A stretch of 64,000 nt of DNA from Bordetella bronchialis (GCF_001676705.1 NZ_CP016170.1:2294001-2358000), one strand, 5' to 3'; counted from the stretch's first letter, positions 55,020 through 64,000 are shown. The notes: a model not told the origin generated them from the sequence alone. Made by a program: numbers and translations.

Positions 55020-56402
55020 ATGCCGTCCCCCGTTTCCATGTCCCGCACGCAGCCGCGCGCCTCCGCCGTCACGCTGCAAGTCGTCTCCATCGTCTTTTTC
55101 ACATTCCTTTGCTATCTGGTCATCGGCCTGCCCATGGCGGTGTTGCCGGGCTACGTCCATGGCGACCTGGGCTACGGCTCCGTGCTGGCGGGGCTGGTGA
55201 TCAGCGTCCAGTACCTGGCGACGCTGCTCAGCCGCTCGCATGCGGGCCGCATGGCCGATACCGTGGGGCCCAAGCAGACCGTGCTGGTCGGCCTGGCGGC
55301 TTGCGCGGCCAGCGGGGTTTTCCTGTTGCTGGCCCATGGGCTGTCGCATACGCCGGCGCTGAGTCTGGCGGCCCTGATGGTGGGACGCCTGGTGCTGGGC
55401 TTCGGGGAGAGCTGGGTGGGCACCGGCTGCATCACCTGGGGCATCGGCCGCGTGGGCGCCGCGCACACGGCCAAGGTGATCTCCTGGAACGGCATCAGCA
55501 CCTACGGGGCGCTGGCCATCGGGGCGCCCCTGGGCGTGCAGTTGCAGGCGCGCTGGGGCTTCGGCGCCGTCGGCGCCGCGGTGCTGGCCTGCGGGCTGCT
55601 GGGGCTGGCGCTGGCCGCGCCACGCGCCCGCGTGGCCGTCGTGGGCGGCGTCCGCATGGCGTTCTCCCAGGTGGTGGCGCGCGTCCTGCCGCACGGGCTG
55701 GCGCTGGGCCTGGCTTCGGTGGGCTTCGGTTCCATCGCCGCCTTCGTCACGCTGTACTACGCCGCCCATCAATGGGGCGGCGCGGCCATGTCGCTGAGCG
55801 TATTCGGATGCTTTTTCATCGGGGCGCGGCTGCTGCTGGGCGGCACGATAGGGCGCTTTGGCGGCTTCCGCGTCGCCATCCTGTCCATCGCCGTGGAAGT
55901 CCTGGGCCTGTTGCTGCTGTGGCTGGCCGTCGCGCCCTGGATGGCGCTGGCGGGCGCGGCGCTGGCGGGCTTCGGCTTTTCGCTGGTGTTCCCGGCGATG
56001 GGCGTGGAAGCCGTGAACCGCGTGCCGGCGGGCAATCGCGGCGCCGCCCTGGGGGCGTACTCGGCCTTCCTGGACCTTTCCCTGGGGATTACCGGGCCGG
56101 TGGCCGGCTTGATCGTGACCGGCTTCAGCTACCCGGCGATTTTCCTGTTCGCCGCGCTGGCGGCGACAGTGGCGATGTCGATCGCGCTGGGCCTGCAGCG
56201 GGCGGCGCGGCGCCAGGACGCGGCGGCGAGTGCCGCGGCAGGCGCGTCCTTGTCCGGCGAGGCGTCCGCATCGGCGGGGCCGCCGGCGCCGGGTGCGGTG
56301 CCGGGCGCGGCGTCGGCTTCCGCGTCGGGTGCGGTGCCGGTACCGGCGCCCGCGCCGTCGCAGCTCGCCATACCCGTTCCCGTTCCCGCCGGCGGCGACT
56401 GA
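55020..56402 (+). CDS. yhhS: MFS transporter, YhhS/arabinose-efflux-like
   Basis: A 460-residue MFS protein with about 12 helices. The opening [39 protein letters not shown] and the second-half [39 protein letters not shown] follow the YhhS/UPF0226 type. The C-terminal tail of about 65 residues is Ala/Pro/Ser-rich and low complexity. ATG 55020 is used; ATG 55038 also fits and no ribosome binding site decides. The upstream palindrome suggests regulation. It is followed 2 bp later by the YigZ-type gene (GTG 56405). The transported compound is not known. Confidence 0.88.
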   Translation: MPSPVSMSRTQPRASAVTLQVVSIVFFTFLCYLVIGLPMAVLPGYVHGDLGYGSVLAGLVISVQYLATLLSRSHAGRMADTVGPKQTVLVGLAACAASGVFLLLAHGLSHTPALSLAALMVGRLVLGFGESWVGTGCITWGIGRVGAAHTAKVISWNGISTYGALAIGAPLGVQLQARWGFGAVGAAVLACGLLGLALAAPRARVAVVGGVRMAFSQVVARVLPHGLALGLASVGFGSIAAFVTLYYAAHQWGGAAMSLSVFGCFFIGARLLLGGTIGRFGGFRVAILSIAVEVLGLLLLWLAVAPWMALAGAALAGFGFSLVFPAMGVEAVNRVPAGNRGAALGAYSAFLDLSLGITGPVAGLIVTGFSYPAIFLFAALAATVAMSIALGLQRAARRQDAAASAAAGASLSGEASASAGPPAPGAVPGAASASASGAVPVPAPAPSQLAIPVPVPAGGD

Positions 56403-56404
56403 CC

Positions 56405-56992
56405 GTGCCCAGCACGCTGGCCGCGATCCACGCCTACCGGGAAACGATCAAGAAAAGCGTTTTCCTGGCGCATGCCGGTCCCGCGGGGGACGTGGATGCC
56501 GCCATGGCCTTCATCGCCGCGCACAGCGACCCGGGCGCCACGCACAATTGCTGGGCCTATCGCATCGGCGCGGCGTACCGCTTCAGTGACGATGGCGAAC
56601 CGGGCGGGACGGCGGGGCGCCCCATGTTGCAGGCCATCGAGGGCCAGGATTGCGACCGCGTGGCGGTGGTCGTCACACGCTGGTACGGCGGTATCAACCT
56701 GGGAACGGGAGGATTGGCGCGCGCCTATGGCGGCGCGGCCGCGAACTGCCTGCGGCTGGCGCCACGCGTGGAGATCGTCGATACCGTCGATGCCACCTGC
56801 GCCTGCGCCTATACCGATTTGCAGCAGTTGAAGGCGCACCTGGCACAGGCGGGAGCGAGCATCGCGAGAGAGGACTTCCAGGCCGATGGCGTAGTGCTCG
56901 CCCTGACCGTGCCGCGACAGGCATTCGAGGCGCTGAATGCCTGGTTCGTCAATCTGACGCGCGGGAAATCGTCGCTGCGCATGCGCGAGTAG
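56405..56992 (+). CDS. YigZ/IMPACT family protein
   Basis: A 195-residue protein of the IMPACT/YigZ family. It opens YRETIKKSVFLAHAGP, and has SDPGATHNCWAYRIG, FSDDGEPGGTAGRPMLQAIEG and VVTRWYGGINLGTGGLARAYG, all diagnostic. The IMPACT fold belongs to the RNase PH-like group; the second half is RNA-binding-like. The role in bacteria is uncertain but is linked to translation control. The start is GTG at 56405, 2 bp after the MFS stop, so it is likely translated from the same mRNA. Confidence 0.93.
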   Translation: MPSTLAAIHAYRETIKKSVFLAHAGPAGDVDAAMAFIAAHSDPGATHNCWAYRIGAAYRFSDDGEPGGTAGRPMLQAIEGQDCDRVAVVVTRWYGGINLGTGGLARAYGGAAANCLRLAPRVEIVDTVDATCACAYTDLQQLKAHLAQAGASIAREDFQADGVVLALTVPRQAFEALNAWFVNLTRGKSSLRMRE

Positions 56993-57026
56993 CCGCGCAC
57001 CCGCTGGACCCGCCTTCGCGGGCGGC

Positions 57027-57416
57027 TCAGGCCTGGCCGCCTTCGGCGTCCTGCTGCTGTTGGGCAGCGGCGATGTCCTGATGGACCTTTTCCATATCCA
57101 GTTCCTTGACCTTGCTGAGCAGCTCGTTCAACTGGCCCGCCGACAGGGCGCCCGGCTGTGAGAACAGCAGCACCTGCTCGCGGAACACCATCAGCGTCGG
57201 GATGGAGCGTATGCCCAGCGCGCCGGCCAATTCCTGCTCGACGTCGGTATTCACCTTGGCGAAGGTGACGTCGGGATGTTCCTCGGCGGCTTTTTCGAAC
57301 ACCGGCGCGAAACCGCGACAGGGCCCGCACCACGGGGCCCAGAAGTCCACGATCAACGTGCCGTCCGGCTTGATCGCTTCCTGGAAGGAGTCCTTGTTCA
57401 GTTCGACGATGCTCAT
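57027..57416 (-). CDS. Thioredoxin with C-terminal extension
   Basis: A 129-residue cytoplasmic thioredoxin starting at ATG 57416. The active site is WCGPC (DFWAPWCGPCRGF), followed by the cis-proline region IRSIPTLMVFRE. The core is about 108 residues, with a further Gln-rich tail (AAAQQQQDAEGGQ) not found in TrxA. It acts as a dithiol reductant for unspecified partners. It is convergent with YigZ and on the same strand as the luciferase-like monooxygenase gene 67 bp upstream. Confidence 0.93.
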   Translation of the reverse strand: MSIVELNKDSFQEAIKPDGTLIVDFWAPWCGPCRGFAPVFEKAAEEHPDVTFAKVNTDVEQELAGALGIRSIPTLMVFREQVLLFSQPGALSAGQLNELLSKVKELDMEKVHQDIAAAQQQQDAEGGQA

Positions 57417-57483
57417 TCGATACGTCCTTGCCGTGCCTTGCGCGGCGCATGCGGGCGCTGGCGGCCCTGGGTGGATGAAATTG

Positions 57484-58521
57484 TCATGGCGCAACGGCCG
57501 TGCCGGCCCGCGGCGCGGCGGCCGCGGCGGATTGCTTGAGCGAGGCCACGATCTCGTAGGAGCGCAGCCGGTCCGCGGGATCGTAGAAGTCGGAAACGAT
57601 CATCACTTCGTCGGCCTGGGTACGGGCGATCAGCGATTCCAGCCCGCGCCGGACCGTCTCGGGCCCGCCGACGACGGAGGCGCCCAGGCGTTGCTGTACC
57701 GCGGCCTTTTCCCACTCGTCCCACAGCCCCGACATATCGTCCACCGGCGGCTGCAATTGCAGGCGGTGGCCGCGTATCACGGACAGGAACTTCTGCTGCT
57801 GCGTGGTGGCCTGGCGCTGCGCTTCCTCGTCGGTGTCGGCCGCGATGACCGGGACGCCGATCATGGCATAGGGCCGGTCCAGGGTGTCCGACGGCTTGAA
57901 CAGATGGCGGTACAGCTGCATCGCCGCCATGCCTTCCGGCGAAAAATGGCCGGCGAAGGAGAAGGGCAGGCCCAGCTCCGCCGCCAGGCGGGCGCTGAAA
58001 TCGCTGGATCCCAGCAGCCAGATGGGAACATCGAGCCCTTCGCCCGGAATGGCGCGCACCGCCTGCGTGGGATGCGCGGGACGGAAATAGCCGCGCAGCT
58101 CTTCCAGCTGCGCCGGGAAGTTCATGCCGCTGCGCGGATCGCGGCCCAGGGCGCGCTGCGTCATCCCGTCGCTGCCGGGCGCGCGGCCCAGGCCCAGGTC
58201 GATACGGCCGGGGAACAGCGATTCCAGCGTGCCGAACTGTTCGGCGATGATCAGCGAGGCATGATTGGGCAGCATGACGCCGCCCGATCCCACGCGTATG
58301 GTGCGGGTATGGGCGGCGACATGGCCGATCAGCACGGCCGTGGCGCTGCTGGCGATGCCGTTGATATTGTGATGCTCGGCCAGCCAGAAACGGTTGTAGC
58401 CCAGGGCTTCGACGTGCCGGGCCAGTTCGACGGTGTTACGGAAGGCGTCCGCCGCGGTGCGGCCTTGCGCGATAGGCGCGAGGTCCAGGACCGAGAGCGG
58501 GATTTCTGACAAGGGCTTCAT
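57484..58521 (-). CDS. Luciferase-like monooxygenase (LLM) family oxidoreductase
   Basis: A 345-residue TIM-barrel flavin-dependent protein starting at ATG 58521 after GAGG. The family signature is the early [31 protein letters not shown] and [40 protein letters not shown], followed by [21 protein letters not shown]. These resemble the YhbW type (bacterial luciferase family). Such enzymes use reduced flavin to oxidise small organic compounds. It lies upstream of the thioredoxin gene, same strand, and 96 bp divergent from arfB. Confidence 0.92.
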   Translation of the reverse strand: MKPLSEIPLSVLDLAPIAQGRTAADAFRNTVELARHVEALGYNRFWLAEHHNINGIASSATAVLIGHVAAHTRTIRVGSGGVMLPNHASLIIAEQFGTLESLFPGRIDLGLGRAPGSDGMTQRALGRDPRSGMNFPAQLEELRGYFRPAHPTQAVRAIPGEGLDVPIWLLGSSDFSARLAAELGLPFSFAGHFSPEGMAAMQLYRHLFKPSDTLDRPYAMIGVPVIAADTDEEAQRQATTQQQKFLSVIRGHRLQLQPPVDDMSGLWDEWEKAAVQQRLGASVVGGPETVRRGLESLIARTQADEVMIVSDFYDPADRLRSYEIVASLKQSAAAAAPRAGTAVAP

Positions 58522-58617
58522 GGTTTTCCTCACGCCATATACATGGGGCAGTGTATCGGCGATTTCAACCATGGGCCGGAGCAACCTTGCCGCCGTGCGG
58601 GTTGTAGACTGGCGGGC

Positions 58618-59040
58618 ATGATACCCATTACCAAAGACCTGTTCCTGGACGAGCGCGAAATCGAGCTCGGCATGATACGCGCGCAGGGCGCCGGCGGGCA
58701 GAACGTCAACAAGGTCTCCAGCGCCGTGCATTTGCGCTTCGACATCGGCGCCTCGTCCCTGCCGGAGGAGATCAAGCAGGCGCTATTGGGAAGCGGCGAC
58801 CGCCGCATCACCAAGGAGGGCGTGGCCGTCATCAAGGCCCAGACGCATCGCAGCCAGGACAAGAACCGCGCCGAAGCGATCGACCGGCTGGCGGCGATGA
58901 TCGCCGCGGCGGCGCGTCCGGTGGTTCCGCGCAAGCCGACACGGCCCACGCGCGCGTCGCAGCAACGGCGCGTACAGCGCAAGGTGCATCACGGGCGCAT
59001 CAAGCTGCTGCGTGGCAAGATCGGCGGCGACGCCGGGTGA
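58618..59040 (+). CDS. arfB: Alternative ribosome-rescue factor ArfB (peptidyl-tRNA hydrolase)
   Basis: A 140-residue protein of the class I release factor-like YaeJ/ArfB family. The catalytic GGQ is in [15 protein letters not shown]. The C-terminus is a basic tail ([18 protein letters not shown], then [11 protein letters not shown]) that inserts into the mRNA channel of a stalled ribosome. It releases the peptide from non-stop complexes without a stop codon. ATG 58618 is the first start giving this length. It stands alone in a divergent arrangement with the LLM gene. Confidence 0.95.
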   Translation: MIPITKDLFLDEREIELGMIRAQGAGGQNVNKVSSAVHLRFDIGASSLPEEIKQALLGSGDRRITKEGVAVIKAQTHRSQDKNRAEAIDRLAAMIAAAARPVVPRKPTRPTRASQQRRVQRKVHHGRIKLLRGKIGGDAG

Positions 59041-59088
59041 GCCGTCGCGGGCGTACGCCCGGCCAGCCGCCAGTCGAGGCGCCGTGCC

Positions 59089-59511
59089 TTATTGCCATTC
59101 AAAGGCAACGCGGTTGTGCGAGCCCTTGCTGACGGTGGCCTGGCGCACGAGCTCCTTGCCGTTGTAGGTGGAGCTGATCTTGTAGGTGCCGGGCGGCAGC
59201 TGTACCAGCAGGTAGGGGCCATTGGTGGTCGTCTGCAGCACCGTTGCGCCCTTGCTGTCGGTGATGGTGACCGGCACGTCCGCGGTGTACAGGTTCTGGC
59301 CATCGGCGCGCTGGGCGAAGACCATGGACAGCGAGTAGTCTTTTTCCGCGGCCTTCATGGAAGTGGATTCGTCCAGGCCTACCCCGCCCGTTACGAAAGT
59401 GACGTTGCCCTGTTTCTGCACGGGCGGCATATCGGCATATGCGACGGAGAGCCCGGCGCCGAGCATCAGCACGGCAGCCAGCGAGCGGCGAAGACGGATT
59501 GTTTTCATCAT
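59089..59511 (-). CDS. Exported small protein with carboxypeptidase-regulatory-like (beta-sandwich) domain
   Basis: A 140-residue protein with signal peptide (RRSLAAVLMLGAGLSVAYADM) starting at ATG 59511 after AGGAG. The mature part has a seven-strand-like pattern: DVPVTITDSKGATVLQTTT, GPYLLVQLPPGTYKISSTYNG and a final KGSHNRVAFEW, typical of CarboxypepD_reg-like or transthyretin-type domains. The role is unknown. The gene is alone in the gap between arfB and the NRDE gene. The 221 bp upstream of its start (59512-59732) holds no recognisable feature. Confidence 0.75.
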   Translation of the reverse strand: MMKTIRLRRSLAAVLMLGAGLSVAYADMPPVQKQGNVTFVTGGVGLDESTSMKAAEKDYSLSMVFAQRADGQNLYTADVPVTITDSKGATVLQTTTNGPYLLVQLPPGTYKISSTYNGKELVRQATVSKGSHNRVAFEWQ

Positions 59512-59732
59512 TCTGCTCCTATCGAAAAACAAAGACTGCCCCGGGAAGGGGCGGGTGCGCAGCGGTGGCCGATATGGCAAGCCTTATGCCCGTGCGCATG
59601 CGTTTGGAGCGGAGTCCGGGCGTGAAAGTTCGGCGTGACTCCGTCGCATATCCTTGTGTGCGAAAACTTAGCGGCTGCGGACCGGGCGCCCATTGACCGA
59701 TATCAAGGGCGGGACGCGCCGATGGGCGGTTC

Positions 59733-60497
59733 TCAGGCGGCTTCCACGTCCCAGTTGGAACGCCCGGCGGGCGAGCCGTCCGGCGCGAACCGGCGTTCGT
59801 ACAGGGCCGCATGCCGGTCGCCCAGCATCATCACGGTCGAGGAGCGGGTGCCGTAGGTCAGGCCCACGATAAAGGCACTGCTGAGGAAGCGTTCGCGTTC
59901 CAGGCCCACGCCGGTATCGGGCAGTTCGGCATCCAGGGCGATGGAGCGGTCCCCCAGGGCCTCGAACAGGGCCTCGGGATCCGGGGTGGGAGAGGCGCGC
60001 AGGATGCCGGCGAACGCGGCCTTGGTGCGCGCGAGCTTGGGCCAGGGCGTGTCCAGCAGGTGGTTGGACAGGGCATAGATGCCCGGCTCCAGCGCCCGCG
60101 GCGATGCGCCGCGGTTGCTGTAGTACCAGGCGGCGCCGCGGTCGCCGACGATGAGATTGAAGCCGTTGTACCGCGCGCCGTCCCGCGCCACGCGCTGGAC
60201 ATAGTCCTCGGGGGCGGTGTCCTGGCGCAGGTAGTCTTCCACCAGCTTGCCGCGGGAGGGCGCGCGCGGCAGGATGCTCATGGGATCGCGGTAGTTGGTG
60301 ACCAGCGCGTAGCGCCCGCCGCGCGTCATTCCCATCCAGGTGCCGCCGGACTTCAGGTCGCGGCCCGCGATGATGCGGGGATCGTCCTTCCAGGGTTGTG
60401 CCGGGGCCGTCGGCCGCGCATGGTATTCGTCGCGATTGGCGGCGATGATCGCGGGCAGGCCCGGGACGGTATGGATGGCAAGGACGGCCAGGCACAT
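59733..60497 (-). CDS. NRDE family protein (TANGO2-like)
   Basis: A 254-residue protein of the NRDE/TANGO2 family. The eponymous motif NRDE is at residues 21-24 (AANRDEYHARP), and Cys2 in MCLAVLAI is the conserved N-terminal nucleophile-type residue, followed by GGTWMGMTRGGRYALVTNYRDP. Members have an Ntn-hydrolase-like fold and unknown activity in bacteria; in eukaryotes they concern haem or lipid trafficking. It is the last gene of the AKR-YbaK-NRDE run, 10 bp after the YbaK stop. Confidence 0.92.
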   Translation of the reverse strand: MCLAVLAIHTVPGLPAIIAANRDEYHARPTAPAQPWKDDPRIIAGRDLKSGGTWMGMTRGGRYALVTNYRDPMSILPRAPSRGKLVEDYLRQDTAPEDYVQRVARDGARYNGFNLIVGDRGAAWYYSNRGASPRALEPGIYALSNHLLDTPWPKLARTKAAFAGILRASPTPDPEALFEALGDRSIALDAELPDTGVGLERERFLSSAFIVGLTYGTRSSTVMMLGDRHAALYERRFAPDGSPAGRSNWDVEAA

Positions 60498-60507
60498 GAT
60501 GGGGTCC

Positions 60508-61047
60508 TTAATCCGCCAAGGCGGCCGCTGCGCCGTCGCGCGTGAAGGCCGCGGTGGCGGGCCGCACCAGGGCCAGGTAGTCCCTGGCGCGCATGACGAT
60601 GGATGCGTCCAGCCTGCCGGCGTTGAAGACGATTTCTTCGTAGCGGGTCCCGAGCGTTTCGTCCACCAGCAGGGAAAGCGCATCGTTGAACACGAAGGGC
60701 GGGATCGCGCCGATCTCGCAGCCGGTCAGCTCGCGGGCAAGATCGCGCGAGGCCAGCGATGCCTTCTTGCCGCCCACGGCGCGCGCGATGGCTTCCAGGT
60801 CCGCCTGCCGGTCCGCGGGGAACACGGCCAGCACGTGCGCGCGCTGGGTCGACGACAGCTTGACGCGGCACACCAGGGCCTTGGCGCCCTGGCCGACCGC
60901 CGTGCCGCGTATCGCCGCCACCGCCTCGGAGCGGCCCTCGGCGGCGTGGCGCAACTGGCGGTATTCGATGCCGGCCCGGTCCAGCAGGGACGTCAGCCGT
61001 TCATGCACGGAAGCGTCAGCGGACGGAGTCGCCAAAGCGGTATTCAT
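60508..61047 (-). CDS. YbaK/EbsC-family aminoacyl-tRNA deacylase
   Basis: A 179-residue protein of the YbaK/ProX editing family. It includes ALVCRVKLSSTQRAHVLAVFPADRQ with the conserved Lys, and GCEIGAIPPFVFNDALSLLVDE in the second half. These enzymes deacylate mischarged tRNAs such as Cys-tRNA(Pro). Its ATG (61047) lies inside the end of the aldo/keto reductase gene (32 bp overlap), and the NRDE gene follows 10 bp after its stop. Co-translation is therefore likely, though no functional link is known. Confidence 0.92.
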   Translation of the reverse strand: MNTALATPSADASVHERLTSLLDRAGIEYRQLRHAAEGRSEAVAAIRGTAVGQGAKALVCRVKLSSTQRAHVLAVFPADRQADLEAIARAVGGKKASLASRDLARELTGCEIGAIPPFVFNDALSLLVDETLGTRYEEIVFNAGRLDASIVMRARDYLALVRPATAAFTRDGAAAALAD

Positions 61048-62014
61048 GGGTCAGCGTATCCAGTTTCGACTTGAGTTCGGGCGAGAGCTTGTAATCCACC
61101 GCCGCCAGCGTGTCGTCCAGTTGTTCCGGCTTGCTGGCGCCCAGCAGCGGCGCGGTGATGACCGGATTGGCCAGCACCCAGGCCATGGCCAGCGTGGTCA
61201 GCGATACGCCGGCCTCTTGCGCGATGCCGCGCAAGGACTCCACGGTTTCGAAGGAGCGCTCGTTCCAGTAGCGGTCCTGGTAGCGGCCGGCGGCGGTGCC
61301 CAGCGTGAAGCGCGTGCCGGCGGCCGGGGCGCTGTTGCGCTTGTGCTTGCCGGTCAGCAGGCCGCCCGCCAGTGGGTTGTAGGGAATCACGGCCAGGCCC
61401 TCCGCGGCGCACAGCGGCAGCAGCTCGCGCTCGATTTCGCGGAACAGCAGGCTGTAGCGCGGCTGCACCGAGGTAAAGCGCGTCAGGTGCCGAACGTCGG
61501 AGCGGCCCAGCGCGGTGGCCAGGCGCCACGCCAGGAAATTCGACACGCCGATATAGCGCGCGCGGCCCGACTTGACGATAACGTCCAGGGCCTCCAGCGT
61601 TTCGTCCAGCGGCGTGGTTTCGTCATCGGCATGCAGCTGGTACAGATCGACGTAGTCCGTTTGCAGGCGCTTGAGCGACGCGTCGATGGCATCCAGCAGA
61701 TGCTTGCGGGAGGCGCCGCGTTCCCATTCTTCCGCGCCCATCACGCCGACGGCCTTGGTGGCCACGATGAAGCGCGAACGCTTGCCGGTCAGCCAGCGGC
61801 CGACGATTTCCTCGGTGCGGCCCACGGTGTCCGGCGTGCCGCCCAGCGGGTAGACATCGGCGGTGTCGAGGAAGTTGATGCCGCCGTCGGCGGCCTTGTC
61901 CAGGATGCGGCCGGCGAGCGCTTCGTCGGTCTGCAAGCCGAACGTCATGGTGCCGAGCGCAAGGCGGGATACCTTCAGGCCGGTGCGGCCGAACTGGATC
62001 TTGGGGATGGACAT
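61016..62014 (-). CDS. Aldo/keto reductase
   Basis: A 332-residue NADPH-dependent aldo/keto reductase with FGRTGLKVSRLALGTMTFG, the catalytic Asp/Tyr in FLDTADVYPLGG, Lys in FIVATKAVGV and His in YQLHADDETT. ATG 62014 follows CTCCGGAGAACC. This is the Tas/YajO-like longer AKR group. It starts an operon with YbaK (32 bp overlap) and NRDE. Its substrate is not known. The 218 bp upstream holds the 37-bp tandem repeat and the end of glpD. Confidence 0.94.
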   Translation of the reverse strand: MSIPKIQFGRTGLKVSRLALGTMTFGLQTDEALAGRILDKAADGGINFLDTADVYPLGGTPDTVGRTEEIVGRWLTGKRSRFIVATKAVGVMGAEEWERGASRKHLLDAIDASLKRLQTDYVDLYQLHADDETTPLDETLEALDVIVKSGRARYIGVSNFLAWRLATALGRSDVRHLTRFTSVQPRYSLLFREIERELLPLCAAEGLAVIPYNPLAGGLLTGKHKRNSAPAAGTRFTLGTAAGRYQDRYWNERSFETVESLRGIAQEAGVSLTTLAMAWVLANPVITAPLLGASKPEQLDDTLAAVDYKLSPELKSKLDTLTHEYRFGDSVR

Positions 62015-62043
62015 CGCAGGTTCTCCGGAGGGGCGCGCCGGCG

Positions 62044-62118
62044 GGGCGCGTTCAGCATCGTGCAAGCAGGGGCGCCGCGCGGGCGCGTTCAGCATCATGC
62101 AAGCGAGCGGCGCCACGC
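62044..62118. repeat. Two tandem copies of a 37-38 bp repeat between glpD and the aldo/keto reductase gene
   Basis: GGGCGCGTTCAGCATC followed by RTGCAAGC begins each copy (62044 and 62081); the units differ at a few places, and a short third start (GGGCGC) follows at 62119. It lies in the gap after the glpD stop. Such GC-rich tandem copies may arise by slippage; no function is evident. Confidence 0.7.
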
Positions 62119-62232
62119 GGGCGCCGCAGGACATCGTGAACCGCGAAGATTCTACGCCCGATGTCCCGCCATGTCGTGGGGGCGCGCGGCGCGCGATGCC
62201 CGGTATCCGATGGCGGCCGGGCCGGCGGCCCG

Positions 62233-63831
62233 CTAGGCGGCCAACCGGTACACCTGGGCGGTGCGCTCGAAGTCCGCCACGCTGCGGCGCTGCCAGGCGG
62301 CATCGTGGCCCAGTTCCTCCGCCAGGATGCGGGCGACGTCTGGCGCCGCGCGCAGCGCGGCCGCGCTGTCCAGGAACAAGGCCCGATTGCGGCGCGCCAG
62401 TACGTCCTCCACGCTGCGCGCCAGTTCGAAGCGCGCGGCGAAACGCACATGCGCTTCGCTCAGGCCGCTGGCGGACACCAGGATGCGGTCGGCGCCCGGC
62501 AGGGCGCGCAGCTGCGGCAGATCGCTGCCGTAGTAGGCGTCCGGCGTGCCCGCCGGCGCCAGGCCGGCCGCCGCGCCCGCGGCGCCGTGCAGCGGCAGGT
62601 CCTGGGTGCGGCAGGGCGCATAGGGCAACAGCTGTTCGCGCACGGCCATGTCCATGACGTCCTGCGCCATGCGGCGGTAGGTGGTCCACTTGCCGCCGGT
62701 CACGGTGATCAGGCCGGCGTCGGACAGCAGGATGGTGTGCTCGCGCGACAGTGTCTTGGTCGCGCCCACGCCGCTGGACTTGACCAGGGGACGCAGGCCG
62801 CTCCATACGCTGGTGACGTCGGCGCGCGTGGGCTTGCGGCTCAGGTAGCGCCCCGCCGTGTCCAGGATGAAGTCCACATCGGCGCGGCTGGCATCGGGCT
62901 CCACGGGCAGGTCGGCGCGCGGCGCATCCGTGGTGCCGACGATGGTATGGCCGTTCCATGGCACGACGAACAGCACGCGGCCATCGTCGGTCTTGGGTAT
63001 CAGGATGGCGTTGGCGCCCGGCAGGAAATCGCGCGGCAGCGTCAGGTGCACGCCCTGGCTGGGCGCCACCAGCCCCATGGCGGAGCGGTCCTCCATGCGG
63101 CGGATTTCGTCCACCCAGACCCCGGTGGCGTTCACCACGCACTTGCCATGCAGGACGAAGGTGGTGCCGCCCAGCATGTCGCGCACCGTCACGCCGTCGA
63201 TGCGGCCGTTGCTCTGGTTCAGCCCGGTGACCGCCATGTAGTTGACCGCCATGCCGCCCAGGTCGAACAAGGTGCGCATCAGCGCGGTGGCCAGCCGGGC
63301 ATCGTCGAACTGGCCGTCGTAGTACAGGACGCCGCCACGCAGCCGGTGGCCGCCGACTTCCGGCGCCAGCGTCGGCGCGTCCGCCAGCGCCTGCGCGCGC
63401 GACAACAGGCGGCTGGACCGCAGGTTGAGCCGCCCGGCCAGTACGTCGTACATCTTCAGGCCGATCCCATAGAAGGGCTGGTCCAACAAGCCGTAGGCCG
63501 GCACGACGAAGCCCAATGGCCACACCACGTGGGGCGCGTTGCGGCCCAGCAGCCCGCGTTCGTGCAGGGCCTCCCGCACCAGGCTGATGTTGCCCTGGGC
63601 CAGGTAGCGCACGCCGCCGTGGACCAGCTTGGTGGCGCGGCTGGACGTGCCCTTGGCGAAGTCCGCGGCCTCGACCAGCAGGGTGCGGTAGCCGCGTGCC
63701 GCCGCGTCCACCGCGGTGCCCAGGCCGGTGGCGCCGCCGCCGATGACGATGACGTCCCAGGGCTGGGCGGAGTCGAGTTGCGCCAGCAGGCGTTCGCGGG
63801 TGGGGGGCGTCACGGGGCGGATGGGGGTCAT
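62233..63831 (-). CDS. glpD: Glycerol-3-phosphate dehydrogenase, FAD-dependent
   Basis: A 532-residue enzyme with the FAD motif VIVIGGGATGLGTAVDAA, the DAO-type signature SSRATKLVHGGVRYLAQG and the C-terminal GlpD domain. It oxidises sn-glycerol-3-phosphate to dihydroxyacetone phosphate, passing electrons to the quinone pool at the inner membrane. The length fits aerobic GlpD. Its ATG overlaps the stop of the upstream regulator gene (ATGA), so the two are co-translated. The overlap with a DeoR-type repressor is typical of glycerol regulation. Confidence 0.95.
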   Translation of the reverse strand: MTPIRPVTPPTRERLLAQLDSAQPWDVIVIGGGATGLGTAVDAAARGYRTLLVEAADFAKGTSSRATKLVHGGVRYLAQGNISLVREALHERGLLGRNAPHVVWPLGFVVPAYGLLDQPFYGIGLKMYDVLAGRLNLRSSRLLSRAQALADAPTLAPEVGGHRLRGGVLYYDGQFDDARLATALMRTLFDLGGMAVNYMAVTGLNQSNGRIDGVTVRDMLGGTTFVLHGKCVVNATGVWVDEIRRMEDRSAMGLVAPSQGVHLTLPRDFLPGANAILIPKTDDGRVLFVVPWNGHTIVGTTDAPRADLPVEPDASRADVDFILDTAGRYLSRKPTRADVTSVWSGLRPLVKSSGVGATKTLSREHTILLSDAGLITVTGGKWTTYRRMAQDVMDMAVREQLLPYAPCRTQDLPLHGAAGAAAGLAPAGTPDAYYGSDLPQLRALPGADRILVSASGLSEAHVRFAARFELARSVEDVLARRNRALFLDSAAALRAAPDVARILAEELGHDAAWQRRSVADFERTAQVYRLAA

Positions 63832-64000
63832 GGCTGGATGGAGGGCGGGTTATCGGTGATTTCGCAGCGCACGCCGGCTTCTTGGAGCACGCGCGCGATG
63901 GCGTCCGGAATGGGGTGATCGGTGAACAGGCGATCGATGCGGGACACGTGGGCCACTTCCACCATGGCCCGGCGCTCGAACTTGCTGCGGTCGGCGGCGA
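63828..64000 (-). CDS. glpR: DeoR-family regulator, GlpR-like, 3' end only
   Basis: Only the last 56 codons are inside the window; the gene continues past the right edge. The visible part reads AADRSKFERRAMVEVAHV, then RIDRLFTDHPIPDAIARVL, typical of the C-terminal sugar-phosphate-sensing domain of DeoR regulators such as GlpR. Its stop overlaps the glpD start codon, supporting the assignment as the glycerol-3-phosphate repressor. The HTH and inducer-binding core cannot be seen. Confidence 0.8.
   Translation of the reverse strand, partial: AADRSKFERRAMVEVAHVSRIDRLFTDHPIPDAIARVLQEAGVRCEITDNPPSIQP

Overview
The window is a dense, high-GC, gene-packed stretch of chromosome from a betaproteobacterium. 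It looks like the Alcaligenaceae (Bordetella/Achromobacter type). Evidence: very high G+C with long spurious antisense reading frames; three stand-alone TctC/Bug-type periplasmic receptors, a family expanded in that group; many LysR regulators next to small catabolic clusters; and a housekeeping series of HAD phosphatase, tadA and LD-carboxypeptidase. I saw no rRNA, tRNA, CRISPR array, insertion sequence or phage gene.

Layout. 1-3.2 kb: a Bug receptor and an FAD amine/amino-acid oxidoreductase (cut by the left edge), divergent from a LysR regulator, followed by a frameshifted cupin gene. 3.3-9.8 kb: an IclR regulator with paired TTCGyATTCCGAA sites upstream, then a co-directional catabolic/uptake unit (DapA-family lyase, SDR, nitrate/sulfonate/taurine-type ABC importer with a Tat-like binding protein, second SDR). 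9.9-11.3 kb: GlxA-type AraC regulator and a DUF3817 membrane protein. 11.3-16.2 kb: a branched-chain amino acid (HAAT) importer in which both permeases are one protein and both ATPases are another. 16.4-21.0 kb: a giant Lhr-type helicase. 21.1-24.1 kb: LysR, LprI-like protein, 2OG-Fe(II) oxygenase and an NTF2-like protein. 24.1-27.4 kb: a polar amino acid ABC operon with a palindrome in the promoter region and a strong terminator. 27.4-30.8 kb: LysR divergent from a Bug receptor and an enolase-superfamily sugar-acid dehydratase, closed by a second strong terminator.

30.9-42.4 kb: a mix of exporter, aldo/keto reductase, I78-like lipoprotein, MFS, LysR, alpha/beta hydrolase, third Bug receptor, thioredoxin-like protein, DUF72, GNAT, DUF985 and a MltB-type lytic transglycosylase. 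42.4-43.6 kb: a protein resembling the small Bacillus Tgl transglutaminase, with the cysteine kept but the partner residues replaced. 43.7-54.9 kb: DHA2-type MFS, an exported repeat protein, a Cys-rich flavoprotein, a PHB-depolymerase-type esterase, HAD-tadA-LD-carboxypeptidase (the last with a His/Asp-rich tail), a Kef-type antiporter without RCK domain, a crotonase and an ABC-F protein. 55-64 kb: YhhS-type MFS, YigZ, thioredoxin, luciferase-like monooxygenase, arfB, a surface-type small protein, an aldo/keto reductase-YbaK-NRDE operon, and glpD with the end of a glpR-like gene.

Nothing here is a clear new defence or mobile system. The points most worth a second look are the two-protein fused Liv importer, the Tgl-like protein, the IclR operator pair with its catabolic cluster and broken cupin gene, the metal-binding tail on the LD-carboxypeptidase, and several perfect palindromes just upstream of transport genes. 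All functions are inferred from recognised sequence motifs; no database search was run.
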